Assembly: GCF_019056395.1 (NCBI RefSeq)
Contig: NZ_CP077639.1
Coordinates: forward strand, 2,544,001 to 2,608,000
Direction: 5' to 3'
Length of the DNA stretch: 64,000 nucleotides
DNA from: Terribacillus sp. DMT04
Lineage (GTDB): Bacteria; Bacillota; Bacilli; Bacillales; Amphibacillaceae
Part shown: piece by piece, positions 33,948 through 43,400 of the stretch
Layout of the letters: the number at the start of each line of letters is the position of its first letter
How positions within the stretch are numbered: the stretch's first letter is position 1
The notes under the pieces: generated by a model
Told to the model about the DNA's origin: nothing
The model's database searches: none
Seen by the model: only the letters and a program-made list of their open reading frames with translations
Program-made: the position numbers and the translations under genes

Positions 33948-34436
33948 ATGCAAGAATTTGTTGGCAGTCACATGATTTATACGTATGAAAACGGCTGGGA
34001 ATATGAAATGTATATTAAAAATGAAGATACGATTGATTATCGAATTCATAGCGGCATGGTTGGCGGACGCTGGGTAAAAGATCAGAAAGTTGATCTGGTT
34101 AAACTAACAGAAGGCGTCTACAAAGTTTCTTGGACAGAACCTACTGGCACAGATGTATCATTAAATTTCATGCCAAACGAGAAAAGAATGCATGGTATCA
34201 TCTTCTTCCCTAAATGGGTCCATGAACATCCGGAGATCACGGTCTGCTATCAAAACGACCACATTGACCTGATGCATGAATCCCGGGAGAAATATGAAAC
34301 GTATCCGAAACATGTCGTACCGGAATTCGCGGATATTACTTATCATCATCAAGCTGGTGTAAACAATGAGAAAATTGTAGCTGAAGCACCTTACCCAGGT
34401 ATGACGGACGACATTCGTGCTGGGAAATTACAATAA
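33948..34436 (+). CDS. padC: Phenolic acid decarboxylase
   Basis: 162-aa cofactor-free enzyme that decarboxylates p-coumaric, ferulic and caffeic acids to vinylphenols. The sequence shows [32 protein letters not shown] and [10 protein letters not shown], all signature blocks, and family length (about 161 aa). RBS GAGGAGG, ATG start. Expressed with the DUF3237 gene under PadR; a terminator follows. Confidence 0.96.
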   Translation: MQEFVGSHMIYTYENGWEYEMYIKNEDTIDYRIHSGMVGGRWVKDQKVDLVKLTEGVYKVSWTEPTGTDVSLNFMPNEKRMHGIIFFPKWVHEHPEITVCYQNDHIDLMHESREKYETYPKHVVPEFADITYHHQAGVNNEKIVAEAPYPGMTDDIRAGKLQ

Positions 34437-34440
34437 AGTA

Positions 34441-34475
34441 AAAAAGGCGGGCTGCTAAATTGCAGCCGCCTTTTA
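34441..34475. terminator. Terminator after padC (also serves the convergent gene)
   Basis: AAAAGGCGG-CTGC and GCAGCCGCCTTTT pair with one bulge around a 6-nt loop, with A- and T-runs on both sides. Confidence 0.88.
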
Positions 34476-34829
34476 TGTTTTTGCTGGTGTTCCTTGATGG
34501 AAGAGCATCCGCCAGCCTCCTGGCTGATAACGCCAAATGGAGCTGCGCAGCTGTTCATGACCCGAAGCTGTGTCGTACGTCCGGAATGTTGCTAATACAG
34601 TATCCTCAGATAAGACGCGCACATTAAAATCTTTAATAGCGAGCTGAACAGAATCCAATCCGTCTGCTACGAGGTCCTGCTTCGTGACACTGCGGCCGGA
34701 CGAGCCGTGCTCCAGGAAATCATCCGTTAATAGATTGCTAATCGCTTCGGCAGATAATCTTGTTTCATCTGCTAGCAGCAATTGTTCCATTTTAAGAATT
34801 GTTTCTCTTACTTGCAGCTGTTCATCCAT
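34473..34829 (-). CDS. SnoaL/DUF4440-like small protein
   Basis: 118 aa with the nuclear-transport-factor-2-like cone fold pattern: an N-terminal helix EQLLLADE, then NLLTDDFLEHGSSGR and a C-terminal strand SSIWRYQPGGWRMLFHQGTPAKT. Bacillus members of this group are small proteins of unknown role, sometimes ligand-binding. ATG start, ribosome site GGAAAGGAAGGGG. Convergent with padC. Confidence 0.85.
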   Translation of the reverse strand: MDEQLQVRETILKMEQLLLADETRLSAEAISNLLTDDFLEHGSSGRSVTKQDLVADGLDSVQLAIKDFNVRVLSEDTVLATFRTYDTASGHEQLRSSIWRYQPGGWRMLFHQGTPAKT

Positions 34830-34973
34830 ATTTCTGCCCCTTCCTTTCCTACAATAATACGCTTACGTCTAATCTATGAAAAGGGTTTCAAAATAATCCA
34901 AAAAAGACGCAGAAATCTCATTTGTATACAGTTATGAAAACTGGTACAGTATTAAAAAGATGAGGTGACCAAA

Positions 34974-35240
34974 ATGGAATTCAAAAGAACGCCGCTCATA
35001 GCGGCTGTGTTGAGCTTTCTATTTACTGGCCTAGGTCAGTTTTATAATCAGCAGCATCTGAAAGGTACAATCTTTGTTCTAGTCAATCTGCTAAATTTGT
35101 TCTTGATGTGGTTTGTGGTCGGGTTGTTTACCTTTTTCATTTTTTGGATTTACAATATTTATGATGCTTATAAAATGGCGAAACGGGCAAACATGAAGCT
35201 TGCTCGCCAAAAAGGGCAAGTAAAGCCCTCTCCTAACTAA
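34974..35240 (+). CDS. Small TM2-like membrane protein
   Basis: 88 aa with two or three hydrophobic segments (about 8-20, 30-46, 49-63). The pattern LIAAVLSFLFTGLGQFYN resembles the TM2/DUF5683-type motif; function unknown. The ATG at 34974 follows GAGGTG by 7 nt; the GTG three codons upstream lies inside this site. A terminator follows (35239-35273). Confidence 0.78.
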   Translation: MEFKRTPLIAAVLSFLFTGLGQFYNQQHLKGTIFVLVNLLNLFLMWFVVGLFTFFIFWIYNIYDAYKMAKRANMKLARQKGQVKPSPN

Positions 35241-35273
35241 GACAGCTGTCCGATCTGACAGTTGTCTTTTTAG
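35239..35273 (+). terminator. Terminator after the TM2-like gene
   Basis: AAGACAGCTGTC pairs with GACAGTTGTCTT (one G-U) around 6 nt, followed by TTTTT. It also lies at the 3' end of the convergent licR gene. Confidence 0.86.
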
Positions 35274-37177
35274 ATAGAGACAAGGGTATGATGAAATGCT
35301 TCATAAGTGTTTGCCTCCAGCAAACGCTGTACATGATCAGGATGCTCGATAATTCGAACAAGCTGCTGATACATACTGGTAAAATCTTCTTCGCTATCTT
35401 TTTGAATGCATAACAGACAGACAAATCGCACCGGCTTGCCGGACCAGTCGATGGGTTTTTTCAAGGTGCAAACGACCCACAACGTTTCCTCCACTTGCGC
35501 TTCCATTGGATGCGGAACAGCTACCAAGTTGCCAAAACTAGTCGGCGCCACTTTCTCTCTTTCGTACACGGCTTGAAGAAAACCTTCTCCTACCTTCCCA
35601 TCCAAACGTAGCATTTCCGCCATCTGCGCAAGCACTTCTTCCTTACACGTATATTCCTGCTGAAGACGTACGTAAGCCGGCTGAATATAGCGTATTTCTT
35701 GTCCGGATTTAAAAAAGGCTTTTAACTTCTCAATTGCTTGCGTATCCAAGATGACTGGCACTTGGATAACTGGCAATGGCGAAACATCCGTCTCCACCGG
35801 TACAGTGCTGATTACCACATCTGCGTCCCAGCTCTTGTTCGAGATTAATCGGTAGTATTCAATCGTATCAACGATTTCTAATTTATCTGGAAAAAGAGAT
35901 TGTAATTTATAACGCAGCAACTGCGCGCTGCCATGTCCCGTGGCACAAACCAGTAAACATTTTGTTTTCCGTATCTTTTGCTGCACTCTCTCCAAAGCCG
36001 CGCCAATGTGCAGCGCCAGGTAGCCAATCTCCTCTACTGCCAGCTGAATCCCCATTTCCTCCTCCACTGCACACGCCCCGATGACTGCCGCTTCAAATGC
36101 AAGTGGATAATGCTGCTTAATGTCTTCCAATAAAGGATTCCGAACATTCATATCATACAAATGCCGATGAATAGCCGGCTTGAGATGCACCGCCAAGCCA
36201 TGAAGCAATTCCAGATCATGACGAAGGTCCAGCTTCGTCTTCTCATGTATTCTGGCTACAATTGCTGCTGCTAAATCCGACATTCCCATATACGTCTGCA
36301 TTTTCCCTTGTACCCCGTATTTTGTACCCATCAAATGAATTGCCATATACGCCACTTCTACTTGCGGAAAAAACAGATGCAGTTCTGCCTCCAGTGCAGC
36401 AGTGAGTTGCGCCGCTTCCCGAAACGCCGGCTGCTGGATCATATCCTGCATCTCATCAGGAGCAAGCTCTACATATTGTTCATCTCTGATCCTTCTACAA
36501 GCAATCGCAATATGTGTCACCAAGTTTTGAACCGCCACATCAGACAACGCGAGTTGCTTATCGTTCACAAAACGGTGCACGATGTGATGGACAGCTTGAA
36601 TCTCACTTTCTGATATTATCGTATCGGGCAAATTGTAACCATTTTGCCACCCTGACTGATGGGAAAAGAATGCCGACAAAAAATAGCGCTTCTCCGTCTC
36701 TGTTCCTTTAATTCGAATACCGTACTTCGGTCTTTTTTCTAAATCCAGCCCCGCCTTCTGCAGCAGATTCCTCACTTGTTTGAGATCATTTTGCACTGTC
36801 GGAAAACTAACAAATACTGCGTGTGCCAAGTCTTCCATCTTCTGATAACTGTCAGACAAGAGCAACAGCTGCAGCAGATGGTTGACTCTTTCCGCTGGTG
36901 TCTCCACTCTTGTATACAGACGCTTCTGCCTTTCTTGAATTTCTTTCTGCAAGTACTGCTGAAATCGCTTTTCGTCCGCAACAATCAGCTTATAACCTTG
37001 TCCTCTAATTGAAGCGATGACCGCAATCTCCTCAGCAAGCTCCTGCTGCAGCACCTTTATATCGGAGCGAATTGTCCGTTCCGAGACTGCTAATTTTTTT
37101 GCTAGTTCTTCCGCTGTTTTTATGCTTGCTTCAGAAGCTAGGAATGTTACTACATCTAAAAGCCTTGGCTGCAGCAT
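35270..37177 (-). CDS. licR: PRD-domain transcriptional activator of the lichenan operon
   Basis: 635-aa BglG/LicR-type activator. Order: helix-turn-helix (about 12-60, ERTIRSDIKVLQQE), second DNA-binding domain (about 75-165), PRD1 and PRD2 with regulatory His (about 180-390), an EIIB-like domain with CLLVCATGHGSAQLL, and an EIIA-like domain with His in AVPHPME near the C-terminus. It is controlled by phosphorylation from the PTS. The start at the ATG 37175-37177 is chosen for GGAGGTG 6 nt upstream; an ATG seven codons earlier has no site. Last gene of licB-licC-licA-licR, in contrast to B. subtilis where licR precedes. Confidence 0.92.
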   Translation of the reverse strand: MLQPRLLDVVTFLASEASIKTAEELAKKLAVSERTIRSDIKVLQQELAEEIAVIASIRGQGYKLIVADEKRFQQYLQKEIQERQKRLYTRVETPAERVNHLLQLLLLSDSYQKMEDLAHAVFVSFPTVQNDLKQVRNLLQKAGLDLEKRPKYGIRIKGTETEKRYFLSAFFSHQSGWQNGYNLPDTIISESEIQAVHHIVHRFVNDKQLALSDVAVQNLVTHIAIACRRIRDEQYVELAPDEMQDMIQQPAFREAAQLTAALEAELHLFFPQVEVAYMAIHLMGTKYGVQGKMQTYMGMSDLAAAIVARIHEKTKLDLRHDLELLHGLAVHLKPAIHRHLYDMNVRNPLLEDIKQHYPLAFEAAVIGACAVEEEMGIQLAVEEIGYLALHIGAALERVQQKIRKTKCLLVCATGHGSAQLLRYKLQSLFPDKLEIVDTIEYYRLISNKSWDADVVISTVPVETDVSPLPVIQVPVILDTQAIEKLKAFFKSGQEIRYIQPAYVRLQQEYTCKEEVLAQMAEMLRLDGKVGEGFLQAVYEREKVAPTSFGNLVAVPHPMEAQVEETLWVVCTLKKPIDWSGKPVRFVCLLCIQKDSEEDFTSMYQQLVRIIEHPDHVQRLLEANTYEAFHHTLVSI

Positions 37178-37243
37178 AAGCCACACCTCCATATTCACAT
37201 GCTATGCAAAAAAGGCGATCAGTTGACCGCCTTTAAAACTTCC

Positions 37244-37570
37244 TTAATCGCGAGCTGCAGCTTGTTTTGCTAATGCTTCGTGCAGATGAATGATTTCTTC
37301 TGCCATTTCTCTGACCGTCATGGCATTCATCAGATGATCCTGCGCATGCACCATCAAAAGACTTACCTGTGATTGCTGTCCGCCTGCTTCTGCGGTGATA
37401 AGTTCTGTTTGAATATGATGTGCCTCATTGATTGCTTCTTTGCTTTGCTGAATTTTCTGCTTTGCATCTTCAATCTTCTGCTGCCTTGCCAGCGTCATAG
37501 CTTCCATTGCATAACTGCGGCCATCACCGCCATGTAAAATTAACTGAAATGCTTTCTCTTCTATATTCAT
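37244..37570 (-). CDS. licA: PTS lichenan/cellobiose EIIA component
   Basis: 108-aa all-helical EIIA (Lac family). Phosphorylated His75 in LLMVHAQDHLMNA, with MNIEEKAFQLILHGGDGRSYAMEA typical at the N-terminus. Receives phosphate from HPr and passes it to LicB. RBS GGAGGCAG, ATG. It sits between licC and licR. Confidence 0.94.
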   Translation of the reverse strand: MNIEEKAFQLILHGGDGRSYAMEAMTLARQQKIEDAKQKIQQSKEAINEAHHIQTELITAEAGGQQSQVSLLMVHAQDHLMNAMTVREMAEEIIHLHEALAKQAAARD

Positions 37571-37601
37571 CGCTGCCTCCTTTGGCTGCTATATGGATTG
37601 T

Positions 37602-38936
37602 TTACTCGTCTGTTTTCGTTGCAGCCAGTTCACGTTGTCTCGCTTCCTCTTCCTTGATTTGATTTTTCTCCAAAACACGGAAGAAAGGGTAATAAACCGC
37701 CATGGCAATCACCAAGTTAATCAGCTGCAGAACAGCCCCTGAAATCTTTCCGCCCGTTGCCAAATATCCCGATATTAATGGCGGCATCGTCCACGGAACA
37801 ACGATACCTGCAGGTTTTGCTACGAGTCCGGTACTCATGCCAATATATGTTGTGATAACCATAATGAGCGGTACGGTAATAAATGGGATAATCATGAGCG
37901 GATTCAGTACAATCGGCAATCCGAAAATGATTGGTTCATTGATATTGAAAATTGCCGGACCAGTCGCAAGTTTACTAAGTTGTTTATTTTGCTTCAGCTT
38001 CGCTCGCCAAATCATAATCAAAACTAATCCGATTGTTGAACCTGAACCGCCGACATGAATGAATACTTCAAAGAATTGGGCAGTGAATATATGCGGCAAC
38101 TCTTGGCCTGCTGCAAAAGCTGCTGCGTTTTCAGCAGTTGCTTTCAGCCAGATTGGCGACATAATACCACCTACAATATTCGCACCATGAAGACCGCAAA
38201 CCCAAAGCAGCACAATCATCAACTCTGCAATAAAACTCCCGATAAAGGATGAACCAACTAATGTAAGCGGCGATCCAATTACCGTTGCAATCAAATTATG
38301 GATATCGCCAAATGATGTCGCTTCAATTAGCAATCGAATCAGCCAAACAAGGATGATAACAGCAAATCCAGGAATAAGTGCTATGAATGACCGAGATACC
38401 GCTGGCGGCACACCGTCTGGCATACGGATAACGATATTTCGTTTCACAATAAAGCGATATACTTCTGTCGCAAGCATGGCTACCAGCATACCGACAAATA
38501 GTCCGCCGCTTCCGAGCAAGGACACCGGCACGAAGTTAGCTGCAGCACCATCTACTTCGAATGGGCTAAATGGCGTTGCCAGCAAAAAGGCAGCCAAAGC
38601 GATGGCACCAGAAGATAAGGGATCTACGCCATCTGATTCATAAGCTTGCGCCAGTCTGTACGCGATACCAAAACAAGCAAAAATCGCCATCACATCAAAG
38701 GTAACATTTACCGGATATTGCAGCTTCGTGTTCCATGAGTCACCGAAAATATTCGCCATAAAATCGGCATACCCCGGAATAGGAAGGTTTCCAAGAATAA
38801 GGAATAAGGAGCCAACAATTATTAATGGCATTGTCAGGATAATACCATCGCGCAGTGCCACGAGATGCCGCTGTGCAGCCAGTCGGCCGGCAAACGGCAT
38901 CACTTTCATTTCAAGAAAGTCATTGAATTTGCTCAT
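37602..38936 (-). CDS. licC: PTS lichenan/cellobiose EIIC permease
   Basis: 444-aa membrane permease for beta-glucoside oligomers, with about eight to ten helices. The substrate-region GNINEPIIFG-like motif reads PAIFNINEPIIFGLPIVLNP, typical of this class. I start at the ATG 38934-38936 with AAGGGG 8 nt upstream; an in-frame GTG three codons earlier overlaps licB. Partners are the EIIB and EIIA encoded on either side. Uptake with phosphorylation of lichenan- or cellulose-derived oligosaccharides. Confidence 0.94.
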   Translation of the reverse strand: MSKFNDFLEMKVMPFAGRLAAQRHLVALRDGIILTMPLIIVGSLFLILGNLPIPGYADFMANIFGDSWNTKLQYPVNVTFDVMAIFACFGIAYRLAQAYESDGVDPLSSGAIALAAFLLATPFSPFEVDGAAANFVPVSLLGSGGLFVGMLVAMLATEVYRFIVKRNIVIRMPDGVPPAVSRSFIALIPGFAVIILVWLIRLLIEATSFGDIHNLIATVIGSPLTLVGSSFIGSFIAELMIVLLWVCGLHGANIVGGIMSPIWLKATAENAAAFAAGQELPHIFTAQFFEVFIHVGGSGSTIGLVLIMIWRAKLKQNKQLSKLATGPAIFNINEPIIFGLPIVLNPLMIIPFITVPLIMVITTYIGMSTGLVAKPAGIVVPWTMPPLISGYLATGGKISGAVLQLINLVIAMAVYYPFFRVLEKNQIKEEEARQRELAATKTDE

Positions 38937-38941
38937 GCTCT

Positions 38942-39253
38942 TCACCCCTTCTTCGCAACAAGCGACTCAGCATGATGCAGCACATTCTGTCCATTACCAG
39001 TTCCATAATCTACACTGTTGATGACCTCCACTGGAATCCCGCGTTCTGCGCCTGCCTTTTTCATTTGTGGCAGCATATAGCGGATTTGCGGTCCAAGCAG
39101 CAACACATCTGCTTGGTCAATATGTTTTTTCGCCTGATCAGCGGATACAGCTTGAATGTGGTAACCTTTTGCTTCAGCTTCTGCAGCTTTCTGCATTTTG
39201 GAGACAAGCAGACTAGTAGACATGCCAGCGGCGCAAACAAGTAAAATATTCAT
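38942..39253 (-). CDS. licB: PTS lichenan/cellobiose EIIB component
   Basis: 103 aa. Active-site Cys7 in [19 protein letters not shown] is phosphorylated by LicA and donates phosphate to the imported sugar through LicC. Length matches the family. RBS AAAAAGGGGG, ATG. First gene of the operon, directly downstream of the candidate LicR site, cre box and promoter. No 6-phospho-beta-glucosidase (licH) follows in this cluster. Confidence 0.94.
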   Translation of the reverse strand: MNILLVCAAGMSTSLLVSKMQKAAEAEAKGYHIQAVSADQAKKHIDQADVLLLGPQIRYMLPQMKKAGAERGIPVEVINSVDYGTGNGQNVLHHAESLVAKKG

Positions 39254-39283
39254 TTCGTTATCCCCCTTTTTGTTCTTGCTTTT

Positions 39284-39312
39284 ACTATACGATGAAAGCG
39301 TTTACATTTCCT
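39284..39312 (-). promoter_or_regulatory. licB promoter overlapped by a perfect cre box
   Basis: Minus strand: -10 TATAGT (39284-39289), 17-nt spacer, very weak -35 AGGAAA (39307-39312). The spacer is almost filled by a cre box at 39293-39306 (plus-strand reading TGAAAGCGTTTACA, 14/14). A weak -35 fits activator dependence, and the cre fits catabolite repression. Confidence 0.85.
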
Positions 39313-39324
39313 GCTAGTCTTTTG

Positions 39325-39338
39325 CCGTTTCGCAACGG
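39325..39338 (-). promoter_or_regulatory. Candidate LicR activator site
   Basis: CCGTT-TCGC-AACGG is a perfect 5+5 nt inverted repeat centred about 55 nt upstream of the presumed start point, the usual position for a class I activator. LicR is the only PTS-controlled activator in the cluster, so it is the likely binder. Confidence 0.6.
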
Positions 39339-39355
39339 AAACATATTTAAATACA

Positions 39356-39389
39356 AAACACCAGCATGCAGTTTTCGCAGCCGGTGTTC
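39356..39389 (-). terminator. Terminator of the TetR regulator gene
   Basis: On the minus strand AACACCGGC and GCTGGTGTT pair (one G-U) and are followed by TTGT. It lies just past the stop codon. Confidence 0.75.
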
Positions 39390-39391
39390 TC

Positions 39392-40273
39392 CTATAATAC
39401 TTTTATATCCAATAATTGTGCTAATTCTGTACGCAAGCTTTCTAATTCACTAATTCCTTTAAAGTTAGCGAGTAACCCTTGAATAAGCAGCTTCTTAGGT
39501 TCCTTTCCTCGCATCTCTTCTTGAATTAACTCCACTACCCCTTGGAGTTCTTCTAATTCACTATGTTCAGGACCGAGCTTCAAGATGACAGCTTGCATCC
39601 GGTGCAGCACTTGCATGACTTCTTGTTCTCTTAACTCTTTCTCAAAAACTGAGGATGCAACAGGTGTATCTTCCGTGACTAGCGGTTCTGACTTCCGCTT
39701 CAGCAAACCAGCCACCATATCATCCATTCGTTCCAGGATGTACGCTGCCGTCCGATCCAAATCAAGCAGCAGTCCGTCAAGCAGCATATCGCCAATAAAC
39801 TGATACAGCATGCCTTCCAATAGAATTCGCAAGTCTTTTAAATAAGGCTTACTTGCATCCCCATACACATCTAATAAATCTAATTCAGTCTTCCGTCTGC
39901 CCGTCTCCCTCACTTCAAGGAAAAACAGCTCCATTTCTTTTCCTATATCTGAATCAATCTCATGCCGCTGCATGACAATAAAATTTCCCCGTTTGACCAT
40001 TTCCCGCATAATCGTAGCAAGCTTCAATTTTGCTTTATCACGGCTATTGTGCATAACTTGCTCATCTACTTTTTCAATTTCCTCGGAAATTAAACGAAAA
40101 TGATACCGAACAATCTCTGCCAGCAATTCGTCCTTTGATTTAAAGTAAGAATAAAAAGCACCTTTAGAAAGTTTGCTTGCCTCCGCAATTTCTTGAATGC
40201 TGGCAGCATGATACCCTTTTTTAGCAATAATCTCGGTTGCACGTTCAATGATGATTATTTTTTTCTCCTGCAT
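39392..40273 (-). CDS. TetR-family regulator (YerO-like)
   Basis: 293-aa repressor. N-terminal TetR DNA-binding domain with ATEIIAKKGYHAASIQEIAEAS and SKGAFYSYFKSKDELLAEI; the remaining 230 aa is a long ligand/dimer domain. I start at the ATG 40271-40273 (AAAGGGA upstream); an ATG 11 codons earlier overlaps the operator. It is divergent from the RND pump gene, and identical operators flank both starts, so it should repress itself and the pump. B. subtilis YerO/YerP (SwrC) has the same layout. Confidence 0.9.
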   Translation of the reverse strand: MQEKKIIIIERATEIIAKKGYHAASIQEIAEASKLSKGAFYSYFKSKDELLAEIVRYHFRLISEEIEKVDEQVMHNSRDKAKLKLATIMREMVKRGNFIVMQRHEIDSDIGKEMELFFLEVRETGRRKTELDLLDVYGDASKPYLKDLRILLEGMLYQFIGDMLLDGLLLDLDRTAAYILERMDDMVAGLLKRKSEPLVTEDTPVASSVFEKELREQEVMQVLHRMQAVILKLGPEHSELEELQGVVELIQEEMRGKEPKKLLIQGLLANFKGISELESLRTELAQLLDIKVL

Positions 40274-40291
40274 ATTGCTGTCCCTTTCGAC

Positions 40292-40305
40292 TGACCAGTC
40301 GGTCA
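40292..40305. promoter_or_regulatory. TetR operator 1
   Basis: TGACCAGTCGGTCA: inverted half-sites TGACC and GGTCA around 4 nt, 18 nt upstream of the regulator start. Identical to operator 2 at 40438. Confidence 0.85.
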
Positions 40306-40396
40306 TGATGTATTAAAAGTTCATAAACATTTCATTAAGTCTATGATAATAGCATGAAATAAGCTATTAATCTTTATTATAAACCTGTTATAATTG

Positions 40397-40451
40397 TTGC
40401 ATTAACTGGGTGATACTACTATAGTATAGAGGAAGAATGACCAGTCGGTCA
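40397..40451 (+). promoter_or_regulatory. RND pump promoter with TetR operator 2
   Basis: -35 TTGCAT (40397-40402), 17 nt, -10 TATAGT (40420-40425), then the operator TGACCAGTCGGTCA at 40438-40451, just after the expected transcription start. Repressor bound there would block the pump transcript. Confidence 0.83.
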
Positions 40452-40475
40452 AATAGGGAATAGAGGAGCTGAACC

Positions 40476-43400
40476 GTGAGAAAGTTTATCAACTTTTCGT
40501 TAAAAAACAAAGTTGCCGTATGGTTGCTGACCATTATGGTTGTCGTGACGGGTATCTATGCCGGCACGAATATGAAATTGGAAACACTGCCTGATATCAG
40601 TGTTCCGGTACTCTCTGTAACCACTACATATCCTGGCGCACCGCCAGAAGAAGTATTGGAAAATGTAACAGAGCCGCTTGAACAGGCGGTACAAAGCTTG
40701 GATGGTGTAGAGAACTTAAGCTCCACATCCATGCAAAACGCTTCCACTATTCAATTAGAGTACGCGTACTCGAAAGACTTGGATGAAGCAGAAACAGAAC
40801 TTAAGGACGCACTGGAAAAAGTGCAGCTTCCAGATGATGCAGAAGAACCAGCAGCATCACAGATGAGCTTTGACGCTTTCCCAGTTATTACGTTAAGTGC
40901 TTCCAACAGCAATCAAAGCATTGAAGAATTGACACAAACAGTTGAAAGAGACTTACAGCCTGCACTAGAAGGCATTGAAGGCGTCGGTTCTGTAGGAATC
41001 TCCGGACAGCAAGTGCAGGAAGTACAGATTACGTACGATGAAGATGCACTAGCTGAGAACGGTTTAACACAGGATACAGTCGGCCAAATTATTCAAAACA
41101 GCAGTGACTCTTATCCGCTTGGACTGTACCAATTTGGAGACAGTGAAAAGAACGTCGCTGTTGATGGAAACATTATTAATCTAGACGATTTGCGCAACCT
41201 AGAAATCCCGTTAACTGGCGCGGCAAGCGCACAGCAAGCAGCGGGTGCACAAGGCGGGCAAGCAGCCGCAGCTGCACAAGCTGCACAAGCACCGACTGAA
41301 CTTCCAACTGTTCAGCTGCAAGATATTGCAGAAGTGGAAGTAGTTGGCGAAGTGGAATCCATCTCTCGTACTAACGGAGAAGATTCCATCGGGATTGACA
41401 TTACAAAAGATCCAAACGCCAACACAGTAGAAGTTGTAAATGCTGTAAAAGATCAAATCAAGCAATTTGAAGAAGATTATGATGGATTGAGCATCACATT
41501 AACGATGGACCAAGGAAAACCGATTGAGGACTCTGTCCATACAATGGTGAACAAAGCCCTCTTTGGAGCTATCTTTGCCATTATCATTATTCTCTTGTTC
41601 TTGCGCAATATCCGTTCTACGATTATTTCCGTCATTTCGATTCCACTATCGATTTTAATCGGATTAATCTTCCTCTTTGCAATGGATATCAGCTTGAATA
41701 TCATGACATTAGGTGCCATTACAGTGGCGATTGGACGGGTAATTGATGACTCCATTGTTGTAGTGGAGAATATTTACCGACGTATGTCCTTAGCAGATGA
41801 AAAACTGCGCGGAAAGGAATTAATTATCGATGCAACACGCGAGATGTTCATCCCGATTCTTTCCTCTACTGTTGTTACAGTAGCCGTATTCCTGCCGCTT
41901 GGGTTGGTAGAAGGACAAATCGGAGAATTGTTCCTGCCGTTTGCATTGGCAGTTGTATTTTCACTATTGGCATCCTTACTTGTTGCCATTACCGTTGTAC
42001 CAATGGTCGCTCATACGCTGTTCCGCAAACGTTTGGATCGCGGTATTACAGCTGAAGAAGCGAAAACGTACCAGCACAAAGAAGAAAAACCTAGTAAACT
42101 GGCGAACTTCTACAAGCGAATCCTGAACTGGACGTTAACACATAAGATTATTACATCTGCTATTGCAGTTGTTTTACTAGTCGGCAGCTTGTTCTTAGCC
42201 CCAGTCATCGGTGTCAGCTTCCTGCCAAGTACTGGTGAGAAGATGGTAGTAGCATCGTATTCTCCAGAACCAGGCCAAACACGCGAGGATATTCAGGCAA
42301 TCACAGCGGAAGCCGAAGACATGCTGCTTGATCGCGAAGGAGTAGAAACACTTCAATATACAATTAGCAGCGGCGGAAATCCAATGGCAATGTCAGCTGG
42401 TGACTCTGCGCTCTTCTACTTGGGGTATGAAGATGACTTTGAGGATATCCAAGCAGAGACAGAAGCAGTTGTTGAAGAGCTGCAAGGAATGACAGATCAG
42501 GGCGAGTGGGGATCAATCGACATGACAGGTACTGGCGGCAGCAGCGCGCAGTACTACGTGTATGGTGATAGTGTCGAAGATATCCAAACTGCATCACAGC
42601 AGATCATGGACGTTATGGAGAACAATGACGACTTAACGAATGTCGATTCGGATGCTTCCGAACAATATGATAAATATACAATTGTAGCCAATCAGGAAGA
42701 ACTGGCAACACTTGGTCTGACAGCAGCTCAAGTTACCGGCCAGCTTACCAATATTGGCAGTCAGCCATCACTTGCAACCATTCAAAATGAAGATGGCGAA
42801 TCATTGGATGTTTATGTCCAAGTAGCGAACGAGTCATTTGAAAATAGAGAAGACCTAGAGAACACAACCATCCAGACTTCCCTAGGTACGGAAGTTGCTT
42901 TGAACGAAATTGCAGAAATTGAAGACGGCCAGTCTCCAAATACATTGCAGCGCCGTGATGAAAAACTTTATGGTACGGTATCTGCCGATATTAAGAGCAG
43001 CGATGTGGCATCCGCTACTGCAGCACTGCAAGCAGATATTGATGAATTGGAACTGCCAGATGGCGTCAGCATCGATCAAGGCGGAACATCTGAGCAGATT
43101 GCCGAATCATTCAAACAGCTTGGCCTTGCTATTCTAGCAGCCATTGCGATTGTGTACTTTGTTCTTGTGCTGACATTCGGCGGAGCACTTGCACCGTTAG
43201 CAATTCTGTTCTCCTTACCGTTTACGGTTATTGGAGCACTAGTAGGATTATTTATCGGCGGCGAAACTATCAGCGTTTCTTCCCTAATTGGTGTGTTGAT
43301 GCTGATTGGTATCGTTGTTACAAACGCAATTGTGCTCGTTGACCGGATTATTCATAAGGAAAAAGAAGGCCTCACGACTCGGGAAGCAATTCTCGAAGCC

